A stretch of DNA of 64,000 nucleotides from Saccharothrix sp. NRRL B-16314. Lineage in GTDB: Bacteria; Actinomycetota; Actinomycetes; Mycobacteriales; Pseudonocardiaceae. How positions within the stretch are numbered: position 1 is the stretch's first letter; every line of letters begins with the position of its first letter. The translations under genes and the position numbers were made by a program. This document shows positions 46,074 through 53,864 of the stretch, one piece after another. Under the pieces are notes generated by a model. It had not been told where the DNA came from. It ran no database searches and saw nothing but the letters and a program-made list of their open reading frames with translations. The stretch is from positions 62,001-126,000 of the forward strand of contig NZ_JNXC01000020.1 of the NCBI RefSeq assembly GCF_000716595.1, read 5' to 3'.

Positions 46074-46600
46074 GACAGTGCCTCCCGCATCGCGATCCGA
46101 GCCCGCCGGGCGCGGGTCTTGACGGTGCCCTCGGGCACCCCGAGCAGCACGGCGGTCTCCCGCACGCTCAGCCCGTCCAGCACCATCGCCTGGAGCACCT
46201 GGCGCAACTCCGGCGCCAGGTCGCGCAACGCGCCGCCGACGTCGTCGCTCAGCGCCCCCGCCAACACCTCGTCCTCGGCGGCGGGCGCGGTTTCGACCAC
46301 CGGCACCGGCCGGGCCTGGTGCGCGCGGCGGCGGAACGCGTCGACCAGCCGGCGGGCCGCGATCGTCCACAGCCAGCCGACCGCCGTGCCGTCGACCGCC
46401 GCGCCCGCGAACGACCCCGCCGCCCGCCACACCGCCAGGTACGTCTCCTGCATGACCTCGGCGACGACCTGCTCGTCGGCGCACCGGCGGCGCAGGCGCA
46501 CCGCCAGCCACGGCGACGTGCGCCGGTACAGCTCTTCGAACGCGGCACGGTCGCCACGGGCCACCGCGCGGACCAGTTGCTCCTCGTTCACATCCGGCAA
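46070..46600 (-). CDS. ECF-type RNA polymerase sigma factor
   Basis: 176 residues from TTG at 46600, or 173 from GTG at 46591. Sigma-2 region: GDRAAFEELYRRTSPWLAVR, then EVMQETYLAVW and GWLWTIAARRLVDAFRR. Sigma-4 region: LRQVLQAMVLDGLSVRETA, then LLGVPEGTVKTRARRARIAM. Regions 1.1 and 3 are absent, as expected for ECF sigmas. First gene of a five-gene operon (sigma, anti-sigma, ATPase, permease, membrane protein) in which every junction is a 4-nt overlap. Its own promoter must lie in 46601-46679; autoregulation is likely by analogy. Confidence 0.92.
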   Translation of the reverse strand: MPDVNEEQLVRAVARGDRAAFEELYRRTSPWLAVRLRRRCADEQVVAEVMQETYLAVWRAAGSFAGAAVDGTAVGWLWTIAARRLVDAFRRRAHQARPVPVVETAPAAEDEVLAGALSDDVGGALRDLAPELRQVLQAMVLDGLSVRETAVLLGVPEGTVKTRARRARIAMREALS

Positions 46601-46679
46601 GACGGCCGTCCGGGGGAATCGGTTCTCGGATCAGAGTGACCTGCACCACATCATCGGGCAGTGGTTGCGGCGGGGGTGG

Positions 46680-47258
46680 TCAGGCGGGGGTGGTCACGCC
46701 GTCGAACAGCTCGCGTAACAGGTCCGCCGACGTGCTCATGCTCTGCCGGCACGCTTCGTAGAACGCCCCGCGTTCCAGCGTGTGGATGGCGACCCGCCAG
46801 CCCGCCTCACGGGCCAGCTGCCGGAAGAAGGCCCGCTGCGTGCGCCCGTTGCCCTCGCGGAACGGGTGCAGGGCGTTGACCTCGACGTAGTAGTACGTGA
46901 AGCGGTCCAGGAACGGGTCGCGGTCGAGGTCGCGGAGGTACCGCTCCTTCTTCAGCTCGGTGAACAGCCAGAGCCCGTAGGGCTCGATCTGCCGCCACGC
47001 CGCGAACATCGCCGCCTTGGCGATGTCGACCCGCCTGATCTCGCCGGCCCACGGGTAGAAGTCACCGAAGATCCGGCGGTGGAACGCCTGCAGGTGCGCC
47101 AGGTCGTAGAGGCCGGGCATGGGCGCGAACGCGAGTTGTTCGACCCGCATCGTGCTCAGCCTGGTCTCGGCCTGGTCGCACTCCTCCTTGTCGGTCAAGC
47201 CGAACACGTTGCGCAGCACCCCGGACTCGGGGTCCAGGTAGGGGTCGTCGGAGTTCAC
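46680..47258 (-). CDS. Fic-family protein (putative toxin)
   Basis: 192 residues. The Fic core contains an intact active-site loop HPFREGNGRTQR (131-142) with catalytic His131, preceded by FYPWAGEIRRVDIAK, the FxPWAGxxR segment of AMP-transferring Fic proteins. Predicted to AMPylate a target Tyr, Thr or Ser. No (S/T)xxxE(G/N) inhibitory helix was recognised within it, so inhibition would need a separate partner. The GTG start overlaps the stop of the Panacea-domain gene (GTGA), the order antitoxin then toxin. Confidence 0.9.
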   Translation of the reverse strand: MNSDDPYLDPESGVLRNVFGLTDKEECDQAETRLSTMRVEQLAFAPMPGLYDLAHLQAFHRRIFGDFYPWAGEIRRVDIAKAAMFAAWRQIEPYGLWLFTELKKERYLRDLDRDPFLDRFTYYYVEVNALHPFREGNGRTQRAFFRQLAREAGWRVAIHTLERGAFYEACRQSMSTSADLLRELFDGVTTPA

Positions 47259-47845
47259 GACCGCCGCAGTGCCTCGATCTCCCTGGCGATCGCCTCGGAC
47301 ATCGTCAACTCGCCAGCCGCGACCGCGCGCATGGTCGCCACCACGTCGTCCGGTACTTCCAGGCCCTCCAGCCGGGCACTCCCGACGGCCTCCTCGATCG
47401 CCTCGTCCGGACCGCTGGTCAGCCTGCGGAAGTAGTGCGCCATCACCTCGTGCGAGAGGGGCGTGCTGCTCGGCTCGGACTCCGGCAGCCCGTCCCGCGC
47501 CGCCCGCCACGGCGCCTCGTCGTGCGCCATGTCGCTCAACTCGTGCCGGCTGAAGTGCCCGTACCGCTCGACCACCGACCGCACGACCGACGATTCACGG
47601 TCGTTCAAGCCGTCCGGATCGCCCTCTTCCCAGGCGCAGACCTCGGACTGGCCCTGGTGCCGGACGTAGACGTCGGGCACCACCGGGCCGCGGCGCCAGG
47701 CCTCGATGCGGGCGGTGAAGAGCGGCTCGTCGTACTTGGCCAGGTGCCACGCCTGCGCGTAGTAGAGGAGCTTCTGCAGCTTCATCGGCGACTCGGGACC
47801 GGTGGCGTCGAGCACGGCCGCGGCCACGTCGTGGACGTCCGCCAT
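47255..47845 (-). CDS. Panacea (DUF4065) domain protein, putative antitoxin
   Basis: 196 residues. The DUF4065/Panacea domain occupies about 5-140: MKLQKLLYYAQAWHLA, PLFTARIEAWRRGPVVPDVY, and the SDMAHDEAPWRAAR ending are diagnostic (SocA/GepA-like). Panacea proteins are versatile antitoxins that pair with many unrelated toxins; here the coupled partner is a Fic protein. A C-terminal helix-rich extension (about 150-196) is a candidate toxin-binding element. ATG at 47845 with GGAGGTG directly upstream; the longer start at 47878 is not preferred. Confidence 0.88.
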   Translation of the reverse strand: MADVHDVAAAVLDATGPESPMKLQKLLYYAQAWHLAKYDEPLFTARIEAWRRGPVVPDVYVRHQGQSEVCAWEEGDPDGLNDRESSVVRSVVERYGHFSRHELSDMAHDEAPWRAARDGLPESEPSSTPLSHEVMAHYFRRLTSGPDEAIEEAVGSARLEGLEVPDDVVATMRAVAAGELTMSEAIAREIEALRRS

Positions 47846-47953
47846 GCCACCTCCAGCTAGTGCTCTGAGCTGCGACAACCCATTCTACCGGAGATCGTGG
47901 CGCGACGGTCGTGCCGGTGGCGGCGAGTTCCCCGCCACCGGGGTGGTCTCCCG

Positions 47954-48526
47954 TCAGTCGGTGCGCCACCCCAACCGTCCGTCGGTGGTGACCAGGGGCT
48001 CGCAGTGGCCGAGGCGCCCGCGGTGCTCCAGCGCGGTGGCCACCTGGTCCAGCATCTCGTCCAGGCTGGTCCACTCGGGCTTCAGCATCTCGCCCGCCTG
48101 CCGGTCCCACTCGACCACGCACCCGCACAGCACACCCGGCCGCAGGTCGACCGCCAGCGCGTCACCGCACCCGTCGAACGCGATCGGCAACCACATCGGG
48201 TGGAAGCCCAGCGTCGGCGTGCCCGCCTCCGAATCGAGGTCCGTCGGCCAGAACCGCTCCTTCAGCCGCCACGACCGCAGCGCGTTGGACGGGCCGAGCG
48301 GCGTGTAGAACGGCGGCAGCACCTCGGCGAACGCCAGGTTGGCCGTGCCGCCGCACACCGACCACCACGAACGCAGGTCGTCCGGCGGCGTCAGCCCGCT
48401 CGCGTGCGCCAGCGCCTCGACCGCGGCGCTGTCCTCAGGGGGCACGAACGCCGACGCGGTCGAGGGGGCGTGGTGGTCGAGCCACGCCACGATCCGTTCC
48501 CAATGGCGCAAAACACCCACGCACAC
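47954..48526 (-). CDS. SMI1/KNR4 (SUKH)-like family protein
   Basis: 190 residues from GTG at 48526 (a second GTG two codons on). Features: ALAHASGLTPPDDLRSWWSV, AEVLPPFYTPLG, WLPIAFDGCGDALAVDLRPG, VVEWDRQAGE: the W-x-P-I-x-x-D-x-x-G-D core of SUKH/SMI1-KNR4 proteins. Such proteins are often immunity proteins of contact-dependent toxins, though many are intracellular enzymes' partners. It is divergent from a type VII-like cluster (EspC-like and NlpC/P60 genes), which makes an immunity role possible but unproven. The open frame extends much further but only as the shadow of genes on the other strand. Confidence 0.82.
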   Translation of the reverse strand: MCVGVLRHWERIVAWLDHHAPSTASAFVPPEDSAAVEALAHASGLTPPDDLRSWWSVCGGTANLAFAEVLPPFYTPLGPSNALRSWRLKERFWPTDLDSEAGTPTLGFHPMWLPIAFDGCGDALAVDLRPGVLCGCVVEWDRQAGEMLKPEWTSLDEMLDQVATALEHRGRLGHCEPLVTTDGRLGWRTD

Positions 48527-48648
48527 ATGATCAGGTCGTGACACCGCCGGTGGTACCGCCCATCGGGGCAGGATCTCGTCGAACGCCGCACGACGGGGTT
48601 CCGGATGCGGCAGGATCGCGACCGCACGGCACCAAAAGGGGGACAAGG

Positions 48649-48972
48649 GTGGAACGGGGTTTCGGCGTCGACACCGCGGCGCTGTCGGCGTACGGCGGCA
48701 CGGCCGCGGGTCTGGCGAGCGAGGTCGGCGCGATCGGCACGTCCACGCTGGCGGGCACGACGTCGTTGGCCGCGGGCAGCTTCGGCGGGATCGGCGACGA
48801 GGTCGGGTTGGGCGCGGCGTTCCAGCGCGCGGCACAGGCCCAAGTGGACGGTGTGGCCGCCGCCGCGGCCGGGCTGTCCGCGTTCGCCACCGCCGTGCGG
48901 CAGACCGGCGAGGCGTACACCGAGCAGGAGGCGCGTAACCGCGCCGACATCGACCGCGCGGCCCAGGTCTGA
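48649..48972 (+). CDS. EspC/WXG100-like type VII secretion-associated protein
   Basis: 107 residues, GTG start with GGGGGAC upstream. The sequence is Ala/Gly-rich and alpha-helical with a helix-loop-helix layout; FQRAAQAQVDGVAAAAAGLS, then FATAVRQTGEAYTEQEARNR, resembles the C-terminal helix and YxxxE-type ending (AYTEQE) of EspC/CFP-10-like secreted proteins. Such proteins usually precede a larger secreted effector, here the NlpC/P60 gene 1 bp downstream. No ESX core genes are in the window, so an ESX system elsewhere would be needed. Confidence 0.7.
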   Translation: MERGFGVDTAALSAYGGTAAGLASEVGAIGTSTLAGTTSLAAGSFGGIGDEVGLGAAFQRAAQAQVDGVAAAAAGLSAFATAVRQTGEAYTEQEARNRADIDRAAQV

Positions 48973-48973
48973 C

Positions 48974-50140
48974 GTGGACGTCGGAGGCTTCCTGGCGGCC
49001 CTGGTCCAGCCCATGAAGGACCACCTGGCCAAGCTCGACGGCGACACCGGCGGCGCGACGAGCGCGGCGGACGCGTTCGGGCGGGCGTCCTCGGCGTTGA
49101 CCGAGATCGACGGCAGGCACACCGGCGCGGCGAACGCCGCGCTCGCCGACTGGTACGGCGAGAAGGCGAACGCGTTCCAGGCGCGGGTGTCGACCTTCTC
49201 CGGCGGCGTCGGCACGTTGGCGCGCAACGCGACGACCACCCAGCAGGCCGCGACCACGGCCGTGAACGCGGTGACGTCCGGCAAGACCGCGATCCAGGGC
49301 CTGATCGACGAGTTCACCGGCTGGGCGTGGCCCCGGTTGGCGGCGGCCGTGGCGGCGGGCGTGTTCGGCGGGATCGGCGCGGTGCTCGCGGTGGCCGCCG
49401 AGGTGACCGCGAAGGCCCGCGACTACGAGGGCAGGACCGCGCAGGAGCTGGAACGGGTCCGGACCGAGCTGACCGGCGTGGTCGCGCAGTTGCAGGGCTT
49501 GGCGCAGCCGGACTTCGCCGGGCTCGGCGATCCGATCGGCGCGGAGAGCGGCGGCACCACGTCCGCGTCGTCGGCGAGCGGTGACGGCGGCGGGCGCCAG
49601 TCCACTTCGACCGGCGGCGGTGGCGGTAGTGACAGCGGCGGTGGCGGTGGCGGTGGCGGTGGCGGAGGTAGTGGCGGGGGTGGAGGCGGGGGTGGCGGTG
49701 CTACCGGGCCGCGCTTGCCGGTGGCCATCCCACCGCAGCCCGGCACCGGCGTCGGCGTGAACCTGCCGGACGGCAGCTCCGCCGAAGCGCCCAACGAGAC
49801 GGCCGCACGCGCCGTGCGCAATGCGTTGTCCGCCTTGGGAACCCCGTACGTGTGGGGTGGCGCGAACCCGCCGCAGGGCACGGACTGCAGCGGCTTGACC
49901 CAGTGGGCGTACGCGGGTGCCGGCTTCGACATCCCCCGGCCGGCGTCGTCGCAGGCGATGGGCGCGTCCGTGCCGCCGGACCAGCTGCTGCCCGGCGACC
50001 TGGTGGTGTGGGACGGGCACGTGGCGATGGTGATCGGCAACGGGCAGATGGTGGAGGCGGGCGACCCGGTGCAGGTGGGCGCGATCCGCACGAGCAACAG
50101 CGGCATGGGCTTCATGGGCTTCTACCGACCGACGGGCTGA
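48974..50140 (+). CDS. NlpC/P60 peptidoglycan hydrolase with ESX-like N-terminal domain
   Basis: 388 residues. The N-terminal part (about 1-110) is helical and WXG100-like (ADWYGEKANAFQARVSTF). A hydrophobic segment (about 117-145) follows, then a very Gly/Ser-rich linker (about 195-245), and a C-terminal NlpC/P60 domain (about 275-388) with catalytic Cys305 (GTDCSGLTQWAY) and His349 (WDGHVAMVIG). It should cleave peptidoglycan stem peptides. The layout (ESX-type N-terminus plus wall hydrolase) resembles effectors that reach the wall through type VII secretion. Follows the EspC-like gene by 1 bp. Confidence 0.88.
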   Translation: MDVGGFLAALVQPMKDHLAKLDGDTGGATSAADAFGRASSALTEIDGRHTGAANAALADWYGEKANAFQARVSTFSGGVGTLARNATTTQQAATTAVNAVTSGKTAIQGLIDEFTGWAWPRLAAAVAAGVFGGIGAVLAVAAEVTAKARDYEGRTAQELERVRTELTGVVAQLQGLAQPDFAGLGDPIGAESGGTTSASSASGDGGGRQSTSTGGGGGSDSGGGGGGGGGGGSGGGGGGGGGATGPRLPVAIPPQPGTGVGVNLPDGSSAEAPNETAARAVRNALSALGTPYVWGGANPPQGTDCSGLTQWAYAGAGFDIPRPASSQAMGASVPPDQLLPGDLVVWDGHVAMVIGNGQMVEAGDPVQVGAIRTSNSGMGFMGFYRPTG

Positions 50141-50144
50141 GGAC

Positions 50145-50519
50145 GTGGACGAGACGGAGCGGGCGGCCCGACGGGTCGCGAACACCGGGCGGCAGGTCGC
50201 CGAGCACGCGGCGCGCACCGGGCCGGTGCTCGGCCGCGCGTCGTCGCCGGACGGCGCGGTCACGGTCGTGGCGGCGCCCGGCGGCCCGCCGCAGGAGGTG
50301 CGGATCGCGCCCGGGGCGTTGACCATGGGGCCGCGGGCGTTGGCGGACGAGATCCTGCGCGTGTCGGCGCGGGCGTCCCGTGACGCCGCCACGCGGCTGC
50401 ACCGGACGGTGGAACGGGTGGCCGATCCGGCGACCGTGCGGGCGTTGACCGAGATCGGCTTCGAACGAGGTCCGGACGACGACGATTTCGGCGGCTCGTA
50501 CCTGAGGGGTTCGCGGTGA
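50145..50519 (+). CDS. YbaB/EbfC-like protein, type VII-associated
   Basis: 124 residues, GTG start 4 bp after the NlpC/P60 gene. The segment SPDGAVTVVAAPGGPPQEVRI (residues about 34-54) followed by two helices matches the strand-rich core of YbaB/EbfC-like nucleoid-associated proteins, a fold frequent next to ESX-like genes in actinobacteria. The typical long N-terminal helix is short. Function in this setting is unknown. Overlaps the next, similar gene (GTGA). Confidence 0.72.
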   Translation: MDETERAARRVANTGRQVAEHAARTGPVLGRASSPDGAVTVVAAPGGPPQEVRIAPGALTMGPRALADEILRVSARASRDAATRLHRTVERVADPATVRALTEIGFERGPDDDDFGGSYLRGSR

Positions 50520-51058
50520 CGCAGGAGCAACGACTCTCGGCGGCCGAAGGGCTGACCGAGCTGCTGGCCCGGACGACCGGCTCGGCCGAGCACCCGACCG
50601 GCCTGGTCCGCGCCACGGCGACCGCGACGGGTGAGCTGAAGGCGCTCGACCTGCACCCGAACGCGTTGGCGCAGGGACCGGACGCGGTCGGCAGACTGGT
50701 CGTGGAGACGGCCCGGCTGGCGACCGACGCGGCCGTGCAGACCGGCTACAACGAGCTGGCCAAGTCGTTGGGCGACGGCATGGCCATGGCGGTGGAGGCC
50801 TTCGCCGGCCCGCCACCCCTGAAGGCCGCGCCCGTTCCCACGGCTCCCGTGCCTGCGGTTCCCGTGCCGACGACCACCGGCGCGCACCAGGCCGGACGGG
50901 GTGAACAGGCCCGGCCGGCAGCACCTCCGCGCGCCGCCGGACCACCCGCGCCGCCGTGGGCCGGGCAGCGGCAGGGCCGGCCCGCGGCCCGCCCGGAGCC
51001 CGTTGAAACGGACGACGACGACTACTTCGCCGACCCTTTCCGTGGTCAACGGCAGTAG
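50516..51058 (+). CDS. YbaB/EbfC-like protein with Pro-rich acidic tail
   Basis: 180 residues. An N-terminal YbaB-like domain (about 1-90: LVRATATATGELKALDLHPNA, then a helix VVETARLATDAAVQTGYNEL) is followed by a Pro/Ala-rich linker (APVPTAPVPAVPVP) and an acidic C-terminus (ETDDDDYFADPF). Partner of the preceding small YbaB-like protein, coupled by a GTGA overlap. A similar gene with an acidic tail occurs at 63212-63718. Role unknown. Confidence 0.72.
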   Translation: MTQEQRLSAAEGLTELLARTTGSAEHPTGLVRATATATGELKALDLHPNALAQGPDAVGRLVVETARLATDAAVQTGYNELAKSLGDGMAMAVEAFAGPPPLKAAPVPTAPVPAVPVPTTTGAHQAGRGEQARPAAPPRAAGPPAPPWAGQRQGRPAARPEPVETDDDDYFADPFRGQRQ

Positions 51059-51123
51059 TGCGTGATCGACCCCGTACTCTTGCCACCGCATCGCAAAGGG
51101 GCATGGCGTGACCGGGAGGTCGG

Positions 51124-52344
51124 ATGGCACAGGACATCGTCCCGATCGAGCTGGGGCTCACTCAGGGTGATGTGGTCACCCTTTGGGCTCCGCGCTGGCG
51201 GGAAGAGGGCGAGGAGTGGGAGGCATTCCTCGGCCACGAGGAGGACCTGTACGCCTTTCCGGATGCCGCGCACCTGGCGGCGTTCGTGCGCAAGGCCGAA
51301 GAGCACGACCTGACCGACCACCCGGCGTGGCACGTGGTGCCGGCGCTGTCGGTCGGCGAGCTGTCGCCGGACGACAACCACCAGTTCGACCTGGTCGGCG
51401 TGCCGGAGCTGGTCGCCGAGGAGCCCGACACCTGGGTCATCGGCGAGCTGGCCGACGTGGTCTCGATCGTGCGTTCGCTGGCCGACGTGTGCGACCTGGA
51501 GAAGGTGCACGAGATCCTGGACTCGGCGGAGGGCTTCTCGCTGCTGCCGCAGGGCACGCTGCCGTTCACCGGCCGCGAGGGTCAGGCGCTGTGGACCGAG
51601 ATCGCCGAGGTCGTCTCCGAGAAGTGGGACGAGGTCCTCGACGCGATCGACGAGGTCGTGAACACGCCGGACGTCGACGGGACCGAGCTGAAGGCCGCCC
51701 AGGAGGAGTTGGCCGCCTTCGAGGAGGCCAACGCCGCGGCGGCCGTCGCCAAGTCCAAGTCCGACTCCGAGGAGGACGACGAGGACGGCGAGCCGGTCGG
51801 GTTCTGGGCCGAGGTCGGCATCGACCCGATCAAGATCATCAGTGGCGCGGGCGAGTACTACACGCTGCGCTGCTACATGGACGACCAGCCGGTGTTCCTC
51901 GGTCGCAAGGGCAAGATCGACGTGTTCGGCTCGCCGCGCGCGTTGGCCCGGTTCATCGTCGAGGCCGACGACAACGACCTGGCCGAGGTGTCGACCTGGG
52001 GCGAGCTGGTGACCAAGGCGACCGGCGGCGACCTGGAGGTCGAGGTCGACCCGGACAACGTCTACGTGCTCACCGGCCTGGACGAGGACATCGCCGACGG
52101 CCCGGACGGCATCGACCCGACGCAGCTCGACCTCGTGGTGGAGCTGCTGGAGGACGCGGGTGAGTGGGCGAACGACGACACCGTGAAGGTGGCGCTGAAC
52201 CAGTCCGAGCGGCTGGGGTGGCTCGTGTCGTACGTGCTCAAGCCCGACCCCACCCGGTTGGCGCCCAGCGCGCCGTTCGACGACGAGCAGGTGGCGTGGC
52301 GCAACCTCGTGGCGTCGTTCGAGGACCGGCTCAAGGTGCACTAG
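51124..52344 (+). CDS. conserved actinobacterial protein (Rv3311-like)
   Basis: 406 residues, very acidic, with no signal peptide or membrane segment. Two similar modules (about 15-110 and 250-330) both contain the pattern of LW...-FLG-EEDLYAFPDAAHLAAFVR / VFLGRKGKIDVFGSPRALARFIVE, so it is an internal duplication, joined by an acidic linker (SDSEEDDEDGE). Relatives are often labelled primosomal protein without evidence. By position between upp and add it corresponds to Rv3311. GGGAGG precedes the ATG. Function unknown. Followed by a strong hairpin terminator. Confidence 0.85.
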   Translation: MAQDIVPIELGLTQGDVVTLWAPRWREEGEEWEAFLGHEEDLYAFPDAAHLAAFVRKAEEHDLTDHPAWHVVPALSVGELSPDDNHQFDLVGVPELVAEEPDTWVIGELADVVSIVRSLADVCDLEKVHEILDSAEGFSLLPQGTLPFTGREGQALWTEIAEVVSEKWDEVLDAIDEVVNTPDVDGTELKAAQEELAAFEEANAAAAVAKSKSDSEEDDEDGEPVGFWAEVGIDPIKIISGAGEYYTLRCYMDDQPVFLGRKGKIDVFGSPRALARFIVEADDNDLAEVSTWGELVTKATGGDLEVEVDPDNVYVLTGLDEDIADGPDGIDPTQLDLVVELLEDAGEWANDDTVKVALNQSERLGWLVSYVLKPDPTRLAPSAPFDDEQVAWRNLVASFEDRLKVH

Positions 52345-52363
52345 CACCGGCAAGCGTTGAAGC

Positions 52364-52405
52364 GCAGAGGTCGCGGGTCTCCTAGGAGCCCGCGACCTCT
52401 GCTTT
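52364..52405. terminator. strong bidirectional intrinsic terminator
   Basis: A 14-bp perfect stem (GCAGAGGTCGCGGG at 52364-52377 with 52389-52402) with an 11-nt loop that contains its own palindrome, followed by TTT. It lies between the convergent Rv3311-like and add genes and can stop both. Confidence 0.88.
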
Positions 52406-52427
52406 GTGGTGGTGCCGCGCTGTGGTG

Positions 52428-53492
52428 CTACTGCTGGAGAGCGGCGTACGCGGGCTCGATGACGTCCTGGATCAGGGCGCGGCGCTCGTCGTGCGTGATG
52501 AACGCGGCCTTCGCGGCGTTGACGGTGACCTTGCGCAGGTCGTCCCAGCCGAAGCCGAAGTGCTCGACCACGGTGGCGAACTCGCTCGTCATCGACACCT
52601 GGCTCATCAGCCGGTTGTCGGTGTTCACGGTGACCCGGAAGCCCAGGTCGGCCATCCGCCGCAGCGGGTGCTCGGCCAGTGACGCCACCGCGCCGGTGTG
52701 CACGTTCGACGTCGGGCACATCTCCAGCGCGATGCGCCGGTCCCGCACGTAGGCCGCGAGGTGGCCGACCTCGTCGCCCTTGATGTCCTCGGCCAGCCGC
52801 ACGCCGTGGCCCAGCCGCTCCGCGCCCGCGAGCTGCACGGCCTCCCAGGCCGACTCGGCGCCCGACGCCTCGGCGGCGTGGATGGTGAAGTGCGCGTTCT
52901 GCTGCCGCAGGTACTCGAACGCGGACAGCTCCTTGCTGGGCGGGAACCCGATCTCGGGGCCCGCGATGTCGAAGCCGACCACGCCCGCGTCCCGGTAGCG
53001 GACCACCAGGTCGGCGATGCGCTGCCAGCCGTCGTTCTGGCGCATCGCGCAGAGCAGCGTGCCGACCTTGATCCGACCGCCGGACGCGGCCTCGCCCAGG
53101 CGGAAGCCCTCCTGCACGGCCTCGACGGCCTGGTCCAGGCTCAGGCCCTTCTCGGTGAACAGCTCCGGGGCGTAGCGGATCTCGGCGTACACGACGCCGT
53201 CGTCGGCGAGGTCCTGCACGGCTTCGGAGGCGACGCGGACCAGCGCGGCCTCGTCCTGCATGACGCCGCAGGTGTGGGCGAAGCCCTCGAGGTAGCGGAC
53301 CAGCGAGCCGGAGTTGGCGTTGTCTCGGAACCAGGCGCCCAGCGCCACCGGGTCGGTGGTGGGAAGGCCCTGGTGGCCACAGGCTTCGGCGAGTTCGATC
53401 ACCGTCTGGGGGCGGAGGCCACCGTCGAGGTGGTCGTGCAGCAGCACCTTGGGTGCGCTGCGGAGGGCCTCCTGGGTAAGCGGGGTCGACAT
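52428..53492 (-). CDS. add: adenosine deaminase
   Basis: Hydrolyses (deoxy)adenosine to (deoxy)inosine. 354 residues with the metal and catalytic residues: [10 protein letters not shown] (HxH), substrate-binding [16 protein letters not shown] (zinc His plus catalytic Glu region), [11 protein letters not shown], and VNTDNRLMS with the metal Asp. ATG at 53492 lies 7 nt after TACGGT (leaderless). Converges on the Rv3311-like gene. Together with punA it feeds purine nucleosides into salvage. Confidence 0.96.
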   Translation of the reverse strand: MSTPLTQEALRSAPKVLLHDHLDGGLRPQTVIELAEACGHQGLPTTDPVALGAWFRDNANSGSLVRYLEGFAHTCGVMQDEAALVRVASEAVQDLADDGVVYAEIRYAPELFTEKGLSLDQAVEAVQEGFRLGEAASGGRIKVGTLLCAMRQNDGWQRIADLVVRYRDAGVVGFDIAGPEIGFPPSKELSAFEYLRQQNAHFTIHAAEASGAESAWEAVQLAGAERLGHGVRLAEDIKGDEVGHLAAYVRDRRIALEMCPTSNVHTGAVASLAEHPLRRMADLGFRVTVNTDNRLMSQVSMTSEFATVVEHFGFGWDDLRKVTVNAAKAAFITHDERRALIQDVIEPAYAALQQ

Positions 53493-53499
53493 GGTCGTC

Positions 53500-53505
53500 A
53501 CCGTA
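53500..53505 (-). promoter_or_regulatory. -10 element of a leaderless add transcript
   Basis: TACGGT on the minus strand, 7 nt before the add ATG at 53492. Confidence 0.55.
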
Positions 53506-53553
53506 TACCGGTGGCACGGCGTGCCGTTCCGCGACGGAATGATCTTGTCAAGG

Positions 53554-53559
53554 TATGAT
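53554..53559 (+). promoter_or_regulatory. strong -10 with no convincing gene
   Basis: TATGAT, 7 nt before a GTG at 53567. A start of transcription here would give a leaderless short ORF of poor coding quality, or a non-coding RNA, or a 300-nt leader for the coiled-coil gene. Confidence 0.45.
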
Positions 53560-53818
53560 CGGCGCGGTGTCACGCGATGTGTGCAGAACCACTCGCTTGG
53601 ACGCCCTCTCACCGTTGTGCACTCGTGATGCAGAACTTTCCGCTACCGCTACCACGGCTTTAGTCACTCGCACGGCGGATGCTCACGCGATGCGCTCACG
53701 AGCCTGCTACCCGTTACCTCCAGGTCGTGTCGCTCGTTGTCACTCGAACGGACTACGCGCAAGGCCGGTACGGGCGGCCCCTGACGGGGGGCGCTACTGC
53801 GCACCACCCCAACCTGGC

Positions 53819-53824
53819 TAGGCT
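53819..53824 (+). promoter_or_regulatory. -10 element upstream of the coiled-coil gene
   Basis: TAGGCT, about 40 nt before the GTG at 53865, followed by GGAGG; the proximal promoter candidate for this gene, giving a short leader. Confidence 0.45.
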
Positions 53825-53864
53825 CCCGGAGGTCTCCCCTCCCCTGGACGAAGGCACCCGAGCC

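Larger units (their letters stand above)
53493..53864. other. 372-bp intergenic region between add and the coiled-coil gene
   Basis: Visibly lower GC than the flanks. It contains the add -10 (53500-53505), a plus-strand TATGAT (53554-53559) placed 7 nt before a GTG, several TCAC-N-CG motifs (for example at 53570, 53663, 53691 and 53749) and a TAGGCT -10 near 53819. The frame that starts at 53567 (84 codons) lacks actinobacterial codon bias. It may be a long leader, a small RNA or regulatory DNA. Confidence 0.5.

Noticed and set aside
47954..51130. Very long minus-strand frame extending the SMI1-like gene
   Set aside because: Only the 190 codons up to 48526 look like protein; the rest is antisense to the NlpC/P60 and YbaB-like genes.
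53567..53821. 84-codon plus-strand frame after a perfect leaderless -10
   Set aside because: Codon third positions are not GC-biased and the product has no domain; kept as an unexplained promoter instead of a gene.
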